64,000 nucleotides of DNA from an uncultured Pseudomonadota bacterium (lineage in GTDB: Bacteria > Pseudomonadota > Alphaproteobacteria > Rs-D84). The notes under the pieces were generated by a model. The model had not been told where the DNA came from. It did not search any database and was given only the letters and a program-made list of their open reading frames with translations. Position 1 is the stretch's first letter. Every line of letters begins with the position of its first letter. The stretch spans positions 28,550 to 92,549 of the forward strand of contig CADCGT010000004.1 of assembly GCA_902801125.1 (NCBI GenBank), written 5' to 3'. Made by a program: the position numbers and the translations under genes. Below, one piece after another: positions 1-7,738 of this stretch.

Positions 1-1
1 T

Positions 2-1021
2 TCAAAACAGAAGAAAGATGTTTACACTGTTGGCAGTATTGTTGATTTGGTAAAAGCAGCAAAGAAAGGCGAATATACATTTCCAGAAAAAATCGATGTT
101 GTTACCGGTGGGTTCCCCTGCCAAGATTTTTCTGTTGCTGGTAAAAGGAAAGGTTTCTGTTCCAATAAAAGCCACACAGGCGAGACATCTGTTGTATGTG
201 TAGATCCTTCAGAAAGCCGCGGATCATTATATTTATGGATGAAAGATGTTATTTCTATTGTTCAACCAAAATTATTTATCGCAGAAAACGTAAAGGGGCT
301 GACAAATCTAGCGGATGCAAAACAAATAATTGAGAAAGATTTTAGATCTACATGTGATAATGGCTATTTGGTTGTTGAGGCTAAAGTCTTATATGCACCT
401 GACTATGGCGTTCCTCAGTCTAGAGAGAGAGTCATTTTCCTAGGATTCAAAAAATCTGCATTGAGACCGGAAGCTTTGGAAGAATTATCTAAAACCGAGA
501 TAAGTGATCAGTACAACCCATACCCGGTAAAGACTCATGGAAAAAAGGAAGATGCAAATTTATTACCAATAGTTACAACAGGACAAGTATTCGCAGATTT
601 ACCAGAACCAGACAATTCAACAGATATAGATCAACAAACATATTCCAAAGCCATGTATATGGGGAAACATTGTCAAGGACAGAACGAAATAAAGCTAAAT
701 GCTGTTGGTCCTACAATCAGATCAGAACACCATGGTAATATAGAATTCAGAAGATTGAGCTCTGAACATGGTGGTACACATACTAAAGAATTGAACGAAG
801 GAAAACAAGAAAGACGTTTGACAATCAGAGAGTGTGCTAGAATCCAAACTTTCCCTGACGACTACCGTTTTATTTCAAAGAAGGACGAAGATCTTGTTGC
901 TGTATCCGGCTCTAAGGCATATCAACTTATAGGTAATGCTGTGCCGCCATATTTAGCATATAATTTGGCAAAGCGGTTGGAAGAAAATTGGGATCTATAT
1001 TTCAAAAAGGACGACGAATGA
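2..1021 (+). CDS. DNA (cytosine-5-)-methyltransferase, 5'-truncated by window edge
   Basis: Transfers a methyl group from SAM to C5 of cytosine, as the modification half of a restriction-modification operon. The frame is open from base 2, so the N-terminus lies outside the window. Visible C5-MTase motifs are motif IV GGFPCQDFS with the catalytic Cys codon near base 119, motif VI ENVKGL, motif VIII QSRERVIFLG, motif IX RRLTIRECARIQTFPDDY and motif X AYQLIGNAVPP. The target-recognition region between VIII and IX gives no clue to the site. The stop overlaps the start of the next gene (ATGA), as in a translationally coupled operon. Only motif I and the extreme N-terminus are missing. Confidence 0.95.
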   Translation, partial: SKQKKDVYTVGSIVDLVKAAKKGEYTFPEKIDVVTGGFPCQDFSVAGKRKGFCSNKSHTGETSVVCVDPSESRGSLYLWMKDVISIVQPKLFIAENVKGLTNLADAKQIIEKDFRSTCDNGYLVVEAKVLYAPDYGVPQSRERVIFLGFKKSALRPEALEELSKTEISDQYNPYPVKTHGKKEDANLLPIVTTGQVFADLPEPDNSTDIDQQTYSKAMYMGKHCQGQNEIKLNAVGPTIRSEHHGNIEFRRLSSEHGGTHTKELNEGKQERRLTIRECARIQTFPDDYRFISKKDEDLVAVSGSKAYQLIGNAVPPYLAYNLAKRLEENWDLYFKKDDE

Positions 1022-2076
1022 TAATATCCCAAAACAAAAAACCAACAGTAGACGATTTTTCTGATTTAGTGTTGAAAGCTACTGATATATTGAATGTAGA
1101 GGCATCAAGGAATAATGCATACTTTGTCACAAGAAACGCACAAAAACTTGAAGACGATGTTGTAGATGCACTGAATAAAGCTGCTGTAGATACTCCTTTT
1201 GCGGGATCTATTCAAAAAGTCTCTGGGCAGTATTTTCCGGATATAGTAGCTGCCCGTTTTTTTGGTGTTGAGGTAAAGAGTTCAAAAGACGAGCATTGGG
1301 TTACTTTGGGTGGTAGTATAAATGAGTCTACTAGGGTGGCGGATGTAGAACGGATATTTTTGACTTTTGGAAAATTGATCAACCCAGTAGAATTTAGAAG
1401 TAGACCTTACCAAGATTGTCTGTCTGACGTTGTTGTTACACATTATCCGCGATATAAGATAGATATGAAACTGGGGGCTGGCGAAACAATCTTTGATAAA
1501 ATGAACATGGATTACGACACTCTCAGAAAAAAAGAAAATCCAGCTAAAGATGTTATAAAATACTACAAAGGACAACTGAAGCCTGGGGAACGTTTATGGT
1601 GGTTAGATTACGAAAATAACGCAGAAGAAAACATTGCTGCCGCCTCTACAAAGGTTCGCTTATGGAAAACATTGTCACAAGAGGAAAAACTAAGATTTAT
1701 TATCAGTGCATATGCTTTCTTTCCTGAGATTTCTAGTGGAGCCGCGGATAAGTATGATAATTTCTCGTTATGGTTGGTATCTAATTATGGTATCGTATCA
1801 ACATCCTTGAGAGATTCCTTTTCAGCAGGTGGTCGCGTCAATTTAGAGATCAATGGTAGTGTCTTGAATGTTTCTCGTAGTTTATATAATTTGTACATGT
1901 TGCAGAACGAGATACGGCAACGATTACTTTCTATACCAGAAGATATTTTGAAAGATTTATGGAAAGTTACAAGAATAGCACCAGATCGTTTTGTACAATG
2001 GGCAAGTCTTGTAGCAGATAGAAACCCAGAATGCAAAAGTCTTCTTTGGCATATTACTCATGAGGACAATAATTGA
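1018..2076 (+). CDS. Type II restriction endonuclease, PD-(D/E)xK type
   Basis: Probable cleavage partner of the preceding C5 methylase. It is 352 residues long. The start chosen is the ATG overlapping the methylase stop; a further upstream ATG adds only ten residues and lacks that coupling. Around residues 75-90 the sequence FPDIVAARFFGVEVKSSK has the PD...E-x-K spacing of a PD-(D/E)xK nuclease core. The rest does not match a family I can name. Its position between two methyltransferases is the strongest support for the function. Cleavage site unknown. Base composition is AT-rich, like the rest of this block. Confidence 0.8.
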   Translation: MIISQNKKPTVDDFSDLVLKATDILNVEASRNNAYFVTRNAQKLEDDVVDALNKAAVDTPFAGSIQKVSGQYFPDIVAARFFGVEVKSSKDEHWVTLGGSINESTRVADVERIFLTFGKLINPVEFRSRPYQDCLSDVVVTHYPRYKIDMKLGAGETIFDKMNMDYDTLRKKENPAKDVIKYYKGQLKPGERLWWLDYENNAEENIAAASTKVRLWKTLSQEEKLRFIISAYAFFPEISSGAADKYDNFSLWLVSNYGIVSTSLRDSFSAGGRVNLEINGSVLNVSRSLYNLYMLQNEIRQRLLSIPEDILKDLWKVTRIAPDRFVQWASLVADRNPECKSLLWHITHEDNN

Positions 2077-2678
2077 GTTTCAACGTCAGAAAAAATTCAA
2101 AGGCATCCCTAGATTTTTATCCTACTCCCCCTTGGGCTGTGGATGTGTTACTAAAATATGAAAAATTTACTGGGGATATATTAGAGCCAGCTTGCGGTAC
2201 AGGAAACATATCCGAAAAATTGAAAGCGGCTGGGTTCAATGTGATTAGTAGTGACATTCATGATTATGGGTACGGCAAACCAAATGTGGACTTTTTTTCT
2301 ATAAATACACCAGCAGAAAATCTGATAACCAATGCACCATATAACCAAGCTGATCAATTTGTTATACATGCCTTGAAGATAACCAAGAAAAAAATTGCTT
2401 TGTTACTAAGACTTGCATTTTTAGAAGGTGCAAGAAGATATGAAAACATATATTCAAAAACACCTCCTACAAGTGTCTTGGTTTTTACAAAGAGACTCAC
2501 ATTCAACCCAGATTTGATAAAAGGAAACAGTGGTTCTGGCTATGTGACGTATGCATGGTTTATATGGGATAGAGAACAATTTGGAACACCACCTATCATT
2601 CGTTGGATTTCCCCAGATGTGATAGACGAATGCAGAGGATCACATCGCGGCAGAAAGACAGTTAGGAAAGATCACTAA
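2073..2678 (+). CDS. Class I SAM-dependent DNA methyltransferase, probably N6-adenine type
   Basis: A 201-residue methyltransferase. Motif I is LEPACGTGNI near residue 40, and the catalytic motif IV is NAPYN, a variant of the (D/N/S)PPY box of amino-methylating DNA enzymes. The compact single domain resembles phage or R-M orphan adenine methylases. The start is TTG at 2073, overlapping the TGA of the endonuclease gene, so all three genes appear translationally coupled. With the C5 methylase it could protect a second strand or site. A regulatory rather than protective role cannot be excluded. Confidence 0.8.
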   Translation: MSFNVRKNSKASLDFYPTPPWAVDVLLKYEKFTGDILEPACGTGNISEKLKAAGFNVISSDIHDYGYGKPNVDFFSINTPAENLITNAPYNQADQFVIHALKITKKKIALLLRLAFLEGARRYENIYSKTPPTSVLVFTKRLTFNPDLIKGNSGSGYVTYAWFIWDREQFGTPPIIRWISPDVIDECRGSHRGRKTVRKDH

Positions 2679-2708
2679 AAATCTATAAGGAAAAGAATCC
2701 TAATTTTA

Positions 2709-3218
2709 TTATTTTTGATACAGATTCCATAAGTATTCAAACCTGCGGCTATATTCTTCGCTGAGCTGATCAAAGAAGACACAATTTTCACTATTGAATT
2801 TTGATGCGTTTTCTGTCCAGTTGTAGCTACCAGATACCACATGCTTATTGTCAAATATAGCATACTTATTGTGCTCTATTTTGGTCTTTTTGTTTGTAAC
2901 CACTGGAATACCTGCAGATTTGAGCTTTTCAACCAATGATCCTTTACCCTTAGCCTGTGTTCTATCTGTAATAATGCGTATTTGAGCCCCGCGGTGGAAT
3001 GCATTGATCAAAGAATCCACTATCTTGATGTTTGAAATGGAATAAACAGCAATATCCATTTGTTGGGCTTTATTTACCTCTGCAATGATATTTTGTTCAC
3101 AATCAGTACTAGGAGTAAAAAAAACCTTCATATGTGCTACAGGCTCTGTTTTGGTCTCATAATTAGTAGGACAACAAGCAGATAATGCCGCGAAAACAAA
3201 AAAAACACCAAAATTCAT
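2709..3218 (-). CDS. Secreted phospholipase D-family nuclease (Nuc/BfiI-like)
   Basis: A 169-residue protein with an N-terminal hydrophobic export signal (MNFGVFFVFAALSACC, possibly a lipobox) and one HKD-type motif: IEHNKYAIFD followed by GSYNWTENA. Single-HKD proteins of this size dimerise to make one active site and include the plasmid-borne Nuc endonuclease. An ATG 15 nt further upstream has no ribosome-binding site; the chosen ATG follows AAGGA. It is transcribed towards the R-M operon. Nuc-type enzymes are often carried by conjugative plasmids, which fits the neighbours. Confidence 0.85.
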   Translation of the reverse strand: MNFGVFFVFAALSACCPTNYETKTEPVAHMKVFFTPSTDCEQNIIAEVNKAQQMDIAVYSISNIKIVDSLINAFHRGAQIRIITDRTQAKGKGSLVEKLKSAGIPVVTNKKTKIEHNKYAIFDNKHVVSGSYNWTENASKFNSENCVFFDQLSEEYSRRFEYLWNLYQK

Positions 3219-3325
3219 AATTATCCTTACCATAAGCAGTATTTTATCATTCCGGCTAAATTATTCAAGTCTTTGTTGTCGGACGGTCTAGGAATTGAAA
3301 AAAACACCAAAATTCAGCCTTTTTC

Positions 3326-3415
3326 TGTGTCTAAATTGGGTATACTTGTATTATATAGCCAAAAAGTGTCTAAATGAAGTTTTTTTCTTGACATTTAGAC
3401 ACAAAATAGTACAAT
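3326..3415 (+). promoter_or_regulatory. Promoter and inverted-repeat operator/res site of the serine recombinase
   Basis: Three copies of GTGTCTAAAT occur: 3327-3336 and 3366-3375 in direct orientation, 3393-3402 inverted. The last two form a 10-bp inverted repeat with a 17-nt spacer overlapping the -35 box TTGACA (3388-3393), which is followed 16 nt later by TACAAT (3410-3415). This is the arrangement expected of an autoregulated resolvase promoter, or of recombinase-binding subsites. Confidence 0.7.
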
Positions 3416-3460
3416 TCTAACTGAACTCAAAGAAATAATTTATACAAGAGGTAATAAAAA

Positions 3461-4045
3461 ATGAAGTTCTTATATGCTCGTGTGTCTTCGATTAGTCAGA
3501 ATACAGATCGACAGACTTTGAATGAAAATGAATTTGACCGTCTGTATATTGATAAATGCAGTGGGAAAAACACAGAACGTCCGGAATTGCAGGCTATGTT
3601 GAGTAATTTGAGACCTGGAGACGAAATTACCTGCCATAGTTTAGACAGATTGGCTAGAAATATGTTTGATTTGCAAGCCCTGATCAAAGAAATTACAGAT
3701 AAAGATTGTTTGGTGGTGTTTGAAAAAGAAAATTTACGGTTTGAACCAGGAAAAAACAACCCTATGAGCAATTTGATGTTACAGATCCTGGGCGGTATTG
3801 CAGAATTTGAACGCGAACTAATCAAAGCTAGACAAGCCGAAGGTATAGCTATTGCAAAAGACAAACACAAATTCAAAGGATCACAACCTAAAATACCTGA
3901 AACACTAGCCGCGGAATTGAAAGAATTGGTGTCCTCTAAAAAAATATCAATAAAAGATGCCATGAAACGTTATAATCTCTCTCGTGCAAGTGTTTATAAC
4001 TACCTGAAACGTGACGATAAGAATGTAAAAAAGGATGTAAAATGA
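3461..4045 (+). CDS. Serine recombinase (resolvase/invertase family)
   Basis: 194 residues, the normal length for small serine recombinases. The N-terminus MKFLYARVSS carries the catalytic serine of the YARVS motif. The centre contains LDRLARNMFDL and GGIAEFERELIKAR, the conserved arginine-rich and helix E segments. The C-terminus (IKDAMKRYNLSRASVYNYLKR) is a helix-turn-helix DNA-binding domain. Likely roles are resolution of plasmid multimers, or excision or inversion of this mobile block. The gene follows a strong promoter with repeated GTGTCTAAAT boxes, probably its own binding sites. It overlaps the next small gene by four bases. Confidence 0.95.
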   Translation: MKFLYARVSSISQNTDRQTLNENEFDRLYIDKCSGKNTERPELQAMLSNLRPGDEITCHSLDRLARNMFDLQALIKEITDKDCLVVFEKENLRFEPGKNNPMSNLMLQILGGIAEFERELIKARQAEGIAIAKDKHKFKGSQPKIPETLAAELKELVSSKKISIKDAMKRYNLSRASVYNYLKRDDKNVKKDVK

Positions 4046-4233
4046 GCATTGGGGTAAAATTTGAATGGGTAAATGGTGGTAAAGACGTAGTAATTCGTAG
4101 TTTGTCCGGAAATTACCTCTACACAGTAAAAAACGCCCGCGATGCATACCACCAGGGGGCAGATATTATAGTCCGCGGTAATTGCTACGAGACTGTAAGA
4201 TTTTCCCCTAATGGCACAAGATCCTTTTCATAA
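4042..4233 (+). CDS. Small hypothetical protein coupled to the recombinase
   Basis: 63 residues. The ATG overlaps the TGA of the recombinase gene, suggesting translational coupling. No signal peptide or membrane segment is visible, and I do not recognise the family. The 3' end overlaps the end of the convergent HUH gene by a few bases, indicating a compact element. Confidence 0.55.
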   Translation: MSIGVKFEWVNGGKDVVIRSLSGNYLYTVKNARDAYHQGADIIVRGNCYETVRFSPNGTRSFS

Positions 4234-5058
4234 CTTTATTCGCGTTCTATGGGCATTTTTAGTGATTTCTACACTATGTTTCGCTTGTAGAACATCCGCG
4301 AGATCGTCAATCGTTTTTATTTTACTGATTTTACGTTGAGTTTTTGTGAGATTTCTCTTTTTACCGTTCTTTTTGTGTTTATGAATGTCAAACAAGGTTT
4401 GTATCGGATAATATCGATCAATTCGTAATGCTTTTGGTCCTTCCCCCAGGCGTTTTATGTTTATCATGTTCCATAAGCGAAGTCGTTCCAATGGGGTATA
4501 ATTTGGCAAATTCTGTATTTCCTGGTAAAGATTCTGTAAATCTGGTTGTTGGCATCCAAACTTGGTGTTTTTTATAGGTAGCCAATCAGGTCGTACAAAT
4601 TCCTTTGTACAATATCCGACAATATTCAACGCATCTTCATACGGTACCAGTTGAACCTTATAATTGATATTCCCATTCAATTTGTATTGTCGTTTGAATC
4701 CTTCACAAGCTTTTTTCAAACAATTCTCAACAAAAACAAACGGAAGTTGTGTTCCTGATTTATCTATAAATGTTCCTAACATATGCACATGAAACCATGA
4801 TGTTTCGAATTCATTTTCAAAAAACGTATCTAAATGGTAAAGGTGTTTATAAAAATTCTTACCATATCTACACAAACGTTTTTCATATAATTTCGCTAAC
4901 AGTTTGAGTCTATATGCGAAGATACCTTCGTTATAGGTTTTGAGTTCATATGGAAATTGTATAATTATGTGATAAACCGAAGTTCCTGCGGGAAATTTGT
5001 TGTAAAATAACATTTGAAATTCTTCTAATTGTTTTGCGATTTGTTCGTCCTCTGTCAT
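4228..5058 (-). CDS. HUH-type replication initiator (Rep)-like protein
   Basis: 276 residues. Two signatures of HUH endonucleases are visible: an HxH metal motif in SWFHVHMLG near residue 90, and YxxK in VGYCTKEF near residue 150, in the right order and spacing for rolling-circle Rep or relaxase-like nickases. The start was placed at the ATG preceded by AGGAG seven bases upstream; the frame is open further upstream but with no ribosome-binding site. The gene-free, hairpin-rich DNA immediately upstream could contain the nick site or origin. I infer a plasmid-type or integrative replication role. No helicase domain is present. Confidence 0.65.
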   Translation of the reverse strand: MTEDEQIAKQLEEFQMLFYNKFPAGTSVYHIIIQFPYELKTYNEGIFAYRLKLLAKLYEKRLCRYGKNFYKHLYHLDTFFENEFETSWFHVHMLGTFIDKSGTQLPFVFVENCLKKACEGFKRQYKLNGNINYKVQLVPYEDALNIVGYCTKEFVRPDWLPIKNTKFGCQQPDLQNLYQEIQNLPNYTPLERLRLWNMINIKRLGEGPKALRIDRYYPIQTLFDIHKHKKNGKKRNLTKTQRKISKIKTIDDLADVLQAKHSVEITKNAHRTRIKL

Positions 5059-5976
5059 GAAAAAACTCCTGCTTTTTTGTTGCTTTTTGAATGTTCGCAG
5101 ACTATAAAAAGAACTGGAAAAAGTTAGAAACATTTTCCTAGTTTTTGCCTGATTTCTGCCGATCACGAGCTGCCATGGTTCTCTCAAATACAATAACGAG
5201 TGCAAGCTTATCGGTCTGTTTTATGTCTAAATACTATCGCTAGTAAATAAACAGATTTTTGCATTGTTTCTACATCTTTTTCCCCTATAATTGAGTCTTA
5301 TTAAATCTTCAATGCCCGTTTGCCATACAAAAAACTGTATGCAAACGTCACATTGGGTTTCAGCACAGTGCTTTTTTTATATGCCCGCGGGAATTTGTGC
5401 TATAAAAGAAACCCCACCTGGCTGCTCACAAAACCGGATGGGGTTGCATTAGAAACTTACATCTTTTTATTGTGAGCTAGTATTTCAACGAATGCTTGTC
5501 TTTCTTTTTTTCTAATGCCAAACATTCATTGCTGATATATAGAACTGTGTTTTTCAAAAAATTTTCTGACTTTTTTATTTTTTTTTTGATGCAGTTGAAA
5601 ACGCATTTCAAAATTGGAAAAAAATCCTATAAAGGCGATCTCAAAAAGTAATTACTAGCCCGCGAAGTAAACTACTAAATACCACTTGCCAAACATACCC
5701 TATTTATGCAACAATACACGTGAAACTGATAGTAAATTGATGTAAAAAAATAACAAGGTTCTGAGATCAAAAAGCCAGAATTCAGGCACGAGTCACTTAC
5801 TGACTAGAGTCCAGTTGCCCGAGCCAAGATTTCCGCAGATTTCTGCGGATTTTTTAATGTTTTTCACACGACCATATTTTTAACAAAATCGTATGAAAGG
5901 TCGCAAATATACCCCCAAGTTCGTTAGAAAAACATATATTTACATACGGAATTCGGGTGTATTTTCTAATAAATTC
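5059..5976. other. Gene-free, hairpin-rich region beside the HUH gene (possible origin)
   Basis: About 900 nt with no convincing CDS. It holds an imperfect hairpin at 5318-5346 (GTTTGCCATAC against GTATGCAAAC), a long hairpin with AACCCCA (5410-5416) against TGGGGTT (5439-5445), A/T tracts near 5570-5600, and a structured RNA candidate ending in a terminator at 5832-5856. Position next to a Rep-like gene makes an origin plausible. I see no iterons. Confidence 0.4.
5768..5856 (+). ncRNA. Candidate small RNA with intrinsic terminator
   Basis: A nested stem (GGCA...AGTCA-cttac-TGACT...TGCC) at roughly 5785-5820 is followed by a textbook terminator: TCCGCAG (5832-5838), loop ATTT, CTGCGGA (5843-5849), then T6. 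No open frame of note is present. The family is unknown. In the context of a Rep gene it could be a copy-control or orphan RNA. Confidence 0.4.
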
Positions 5977-6005
5977 TTGAATAACAATTCTGGCCATGTT
6001 ATAAT
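5977..6005 (+). promoter_or_regulatory. Sigma-70-type promoter of the metK leader
   Basis: TTGAAT (5977-5982), 17-nt spacer, TATAAT (6000-6005). The predicted transcript starts near 6012, immediately before the riboswitch aptamer. Confidence 0.8.
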
Positions 6006-6013
6006 GCTATCAA

Positions 6014-6066
6014 TCAAGGTGGATTTAACCTGACTTGTCCTACCTTTAAATGGACTAAACAAGGAG
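6014..6066 (+). promoter_or_regulatory. SAM-II/SAM-V-like riboswitch aptamer upstream of metK
   Basis: P1 is AAGGTG (6016-6021) with TACCTT (6041-6046). The P1 loop starts GATTTAACC, identical to the conserved loop of SAM-II aptamers. GTCC (6037-6040) can pair with GGAC (6052-6055) as the pseudoknot. The 3' side ACTAAACAAGGAG resembles the CUAAAAAGG end of SAM-II and includes a Shine-Dalgarno sequence at 6061-6066. Position upstream of SAM synthetase fits feedback by SAM. Identification rests on recalled family sequence and structure, not a search. Confidence 0.75.
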
Positions 6067-6073
6067 TTGTTAT

Positions 6074-6271
6074 ATGCAATTTTTCCTATATTTTATGCCG
6101 CATTTTGCACAGTGCTTTTGCACCTGTGTTGGTAGCCATATGAAATCCACCTTTGGTTCTTTATGCAAAAACCAAAGGAGTGAATTATGCAAAGAACAGC
6201 AGAAGCGGTGTCTTTGGGACACCCAGATAAAATCGCCGATTACATTTCAAGTTACATATTGGATCGGTTAA
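6074..6271 (+). CDS. Possible 65-residue leader ORF overlapping the metK start
   Basis: The ATG at 6074 is seven bases after the AAGGAG that forms the 3' edge of the riboswitch, so it is well placed for SAM-gated translation. The peptide is rich in Cys and Phe, resembles nothing known, and runs out of frame past the metK start. It may be a leader peptide whose translation affects the downstream hairpin, or it may be untranslated. Confidence 0.3.
   Translation: MQFFLYFMPHFAQCFCTCVGSHMKSTFGSLCKNQRSELCKEQQKRCLWDTQIKSPITFQVTYWIG
6143..6180 (+). promoter_or_regulatory. metK: metK ribosome-binding-site hairpin (second expression platform)
   Basis: CCTTTGGTT (6150-6158) pairs perfectly with AACCAAAGG (6170-6178), burying the metK Shine-Dalgarno AAAGGAG. 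The 5' arm overlaps AAATCCACCTT (6143-6153), an exact 11-nt complement of AAGGTGGATTT (6016-6026) inside the aptamer. The two pairings are mutually exclusive at 6150-6153, so aptamer folding can switch the hairpin. Confidence 0.7.
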
Positions 6272-7197
6272 TCGAACAAGACCCACATACCAGATATGCC
6301 GTTGAAGTTATGATCAAGGATAACACCGTTGTTCTTGGCGGTGAAGTTACTACCTCTGCCCTATTGAGTGATTTGACGGTCTATGTTAAGTCTGCCCTGT
6401 CAGAGATAGGGTATGATGACCGGTATGCGTCAATATGGGGAGAATATGCTATTGATCCGGACAAGGTCAAAGTTATCAACATGATTGGAGTGCAATCGTC
6501 CGATATCGCCAAAGGGGTTAATCAGGACGGCTGGGGTGATCAGGGCGTGTTTGTTGGCTATGCAGCCCAAGGCGAAGGAAAGATAAATCGGGAATTGTTT
6601 TTGGCCCGGAAGCTTAACAAGGCCCTGTACGAAAAGGCACGTCAATCCGATAATCTTGGTTTAGACATTAAAACCCAAATCACTTTGAACGATGACAAGA
6701 TTGAAACCGCCATTGTGGCGATACCAATGTTGCACGATGAAGATCTGACCGATTTTATCGTGTCCGTTCTTGGCGAAAAGCCAGCGCATATCATCGTAAA
6801 TGGCACTGGACGGTATACATACCATAGTTCCATCGCAGATTGTGGTATTACAGGGCGAAAATTGGCGTGTGATTTTTATTCAACCGCCTGTCCGATTGGT
6901 GGTGGCAGTCCATGGACCAAGGACCCCAGCAAGGCAGATTTGACACTTAATGTCTATGCCCGTATTTTAGCGTGTGAAAACTTGGCCGACAACGACGAAT
7001 GTTTTGTTTATCTGTCTTCGTGCATCGGACGTGCCGAGTTGCCCAGTGGTCTGATAAAAACGATTAAAAACGGCATCATTTCCTATCGTGATCTCTGGCG
7101 CAATCAAAAACCAAGCACCTTAATCAAGGCATATGGCTTAGACAAACCGATATATGCAAAATTATGCGACAAAAGTATATCTGGAATACAGATTTAA
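6187..7197 (+). CDS. metK: S-adenosylmethionine synthetase, short divergent form
   Basis: Makes SAM from methionine and ATP. At 336 residues it is shorter than the usual 380-390. Active-site motifs remain: VSLGHPDKIAD at the N-terminus, GGEVTTSA, WGDQGVFVGYA, ADCGITGRK and GGGSPWTKDPSKAD, corresponding to the methionine, ATP and phosphate-binding loops of classical MetK. The start follows AAAGGAG at a good distance. The divergence, accessory context and private riboswitch suggest a second or transferred copy rather than the ancestral core gene, but another metK cannot be seen here. SAM supply for the nearby methylases is a possible role. Confidence 0.9.
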   Translation: MQRTAEAVSLGHPDKIADYISSYILDRLIEQDPHTRYAVEVMIKDNTVVLGGEVTTSALLSDLTVYVKSALSEIGYDDRYASIWGEYAIDPDKVKVINMIGVQSSDIAKGVNQDGWGDQGVFVGYAAQGEGKINRELFLARKLNKALYEKARQSDNLGLDIKTQITLNDDKIETAIVAIPMLHDEDLTDFIVSVLGEKPAHIIVNGTGRYTYHSSIADCGITGRKLACDFYSTACPIGGGSPWTKDPSKADLTLNVYARILACENLADNDECFVYLSSCIGRAELPSGLIKTIKNGIISYRDLWRNQKPSTLIKAYGLDKPIYAKLCDKSISGIQI

Positions 7198-7221
7198 AAA
7201 AGGTGCCGTTTGGCACCTTTC
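7195..7221 (+). terminator. Intrinsic terminator after metK
   Basis: AGGTGCC (7201-7207), loop GTTT, GGCACCT (7212-7218) with A-run before and T-rich tract after, so it can act on both strands. An identical hairpin occurs at 8924-8941. Confidence 0.85.
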
Positions 7222-7242
7222 TTAACATTATTAAAAAATCCG

Positions 7243-7722
7243 TTACTTACTATTCTTTATTTTTGTATAGAGCCAAGTATCTTTTTTTTCGTCTTTTTTT
7301 ATCATCTCTACTTTGTAATTTTTTACGTCTAATTTTTTTTCCTTAAAAAATCTTTCTTCTGCTTCTTTGTTGGACGTCATATCATTATACAAAGCAACTA
7401 TTTCACCTAAGGCCACAATTTTTATACGTTTTTTTTCACCTTTGTATATTATCATTTTTATTTTTCGATAACGAATAGAATTCATATATTTTAAATATAT
7501 AAAGGCCGGCAAATACAGTAAGGCTAAGATCGGCAATATCATCAAAAGTGCTTGCAAAAATTCATATATTATATCTATGTTTGCTACCACTAGTGCGACT
7601 ACCAAAATCACCAATCCTACGCCAAGAATAGAAAACAAAATTTTCCAAAAAGCATCTGTGTTAATTACACACAATAATAGATAACCTAAAACTATACCAG
7701 CTGCTATTTCTAGTATTAACAT
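7243..7722 (-). CDS. Hypothetical membrane protein
   Basis: 159 residues. Three to four hydrophobic segments occupy the first 95 residues (for example IAAGIVLGYLLLC and ILFSILGVGLVILVVALVV), followed by a basic soluble tail. The start follows AAGGGAAA. It lies 16 nt behind the SEDS gene and is probably co-transcribed with it, so a partner role in the same membrane process is an inference. Family not recognised. Confidence 0.65.
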   Translation of the reverse strand: MLILEIAAGIVLGYLLLCVINTDAFWKILFSILGVGLVILVVALVVANIDIIYEFLQALLMILPILALLYLPAFIYLKYMNSIRYRKIKMIIYKGEKKRIKIVALGEIVALYNDMTSNKEAEERFFKEKKLDVKNYKVEMIKKDEKKDTWLYTKIKNSK

Positions 7723-7738
7723 TTTGATTTCCCTTTGC

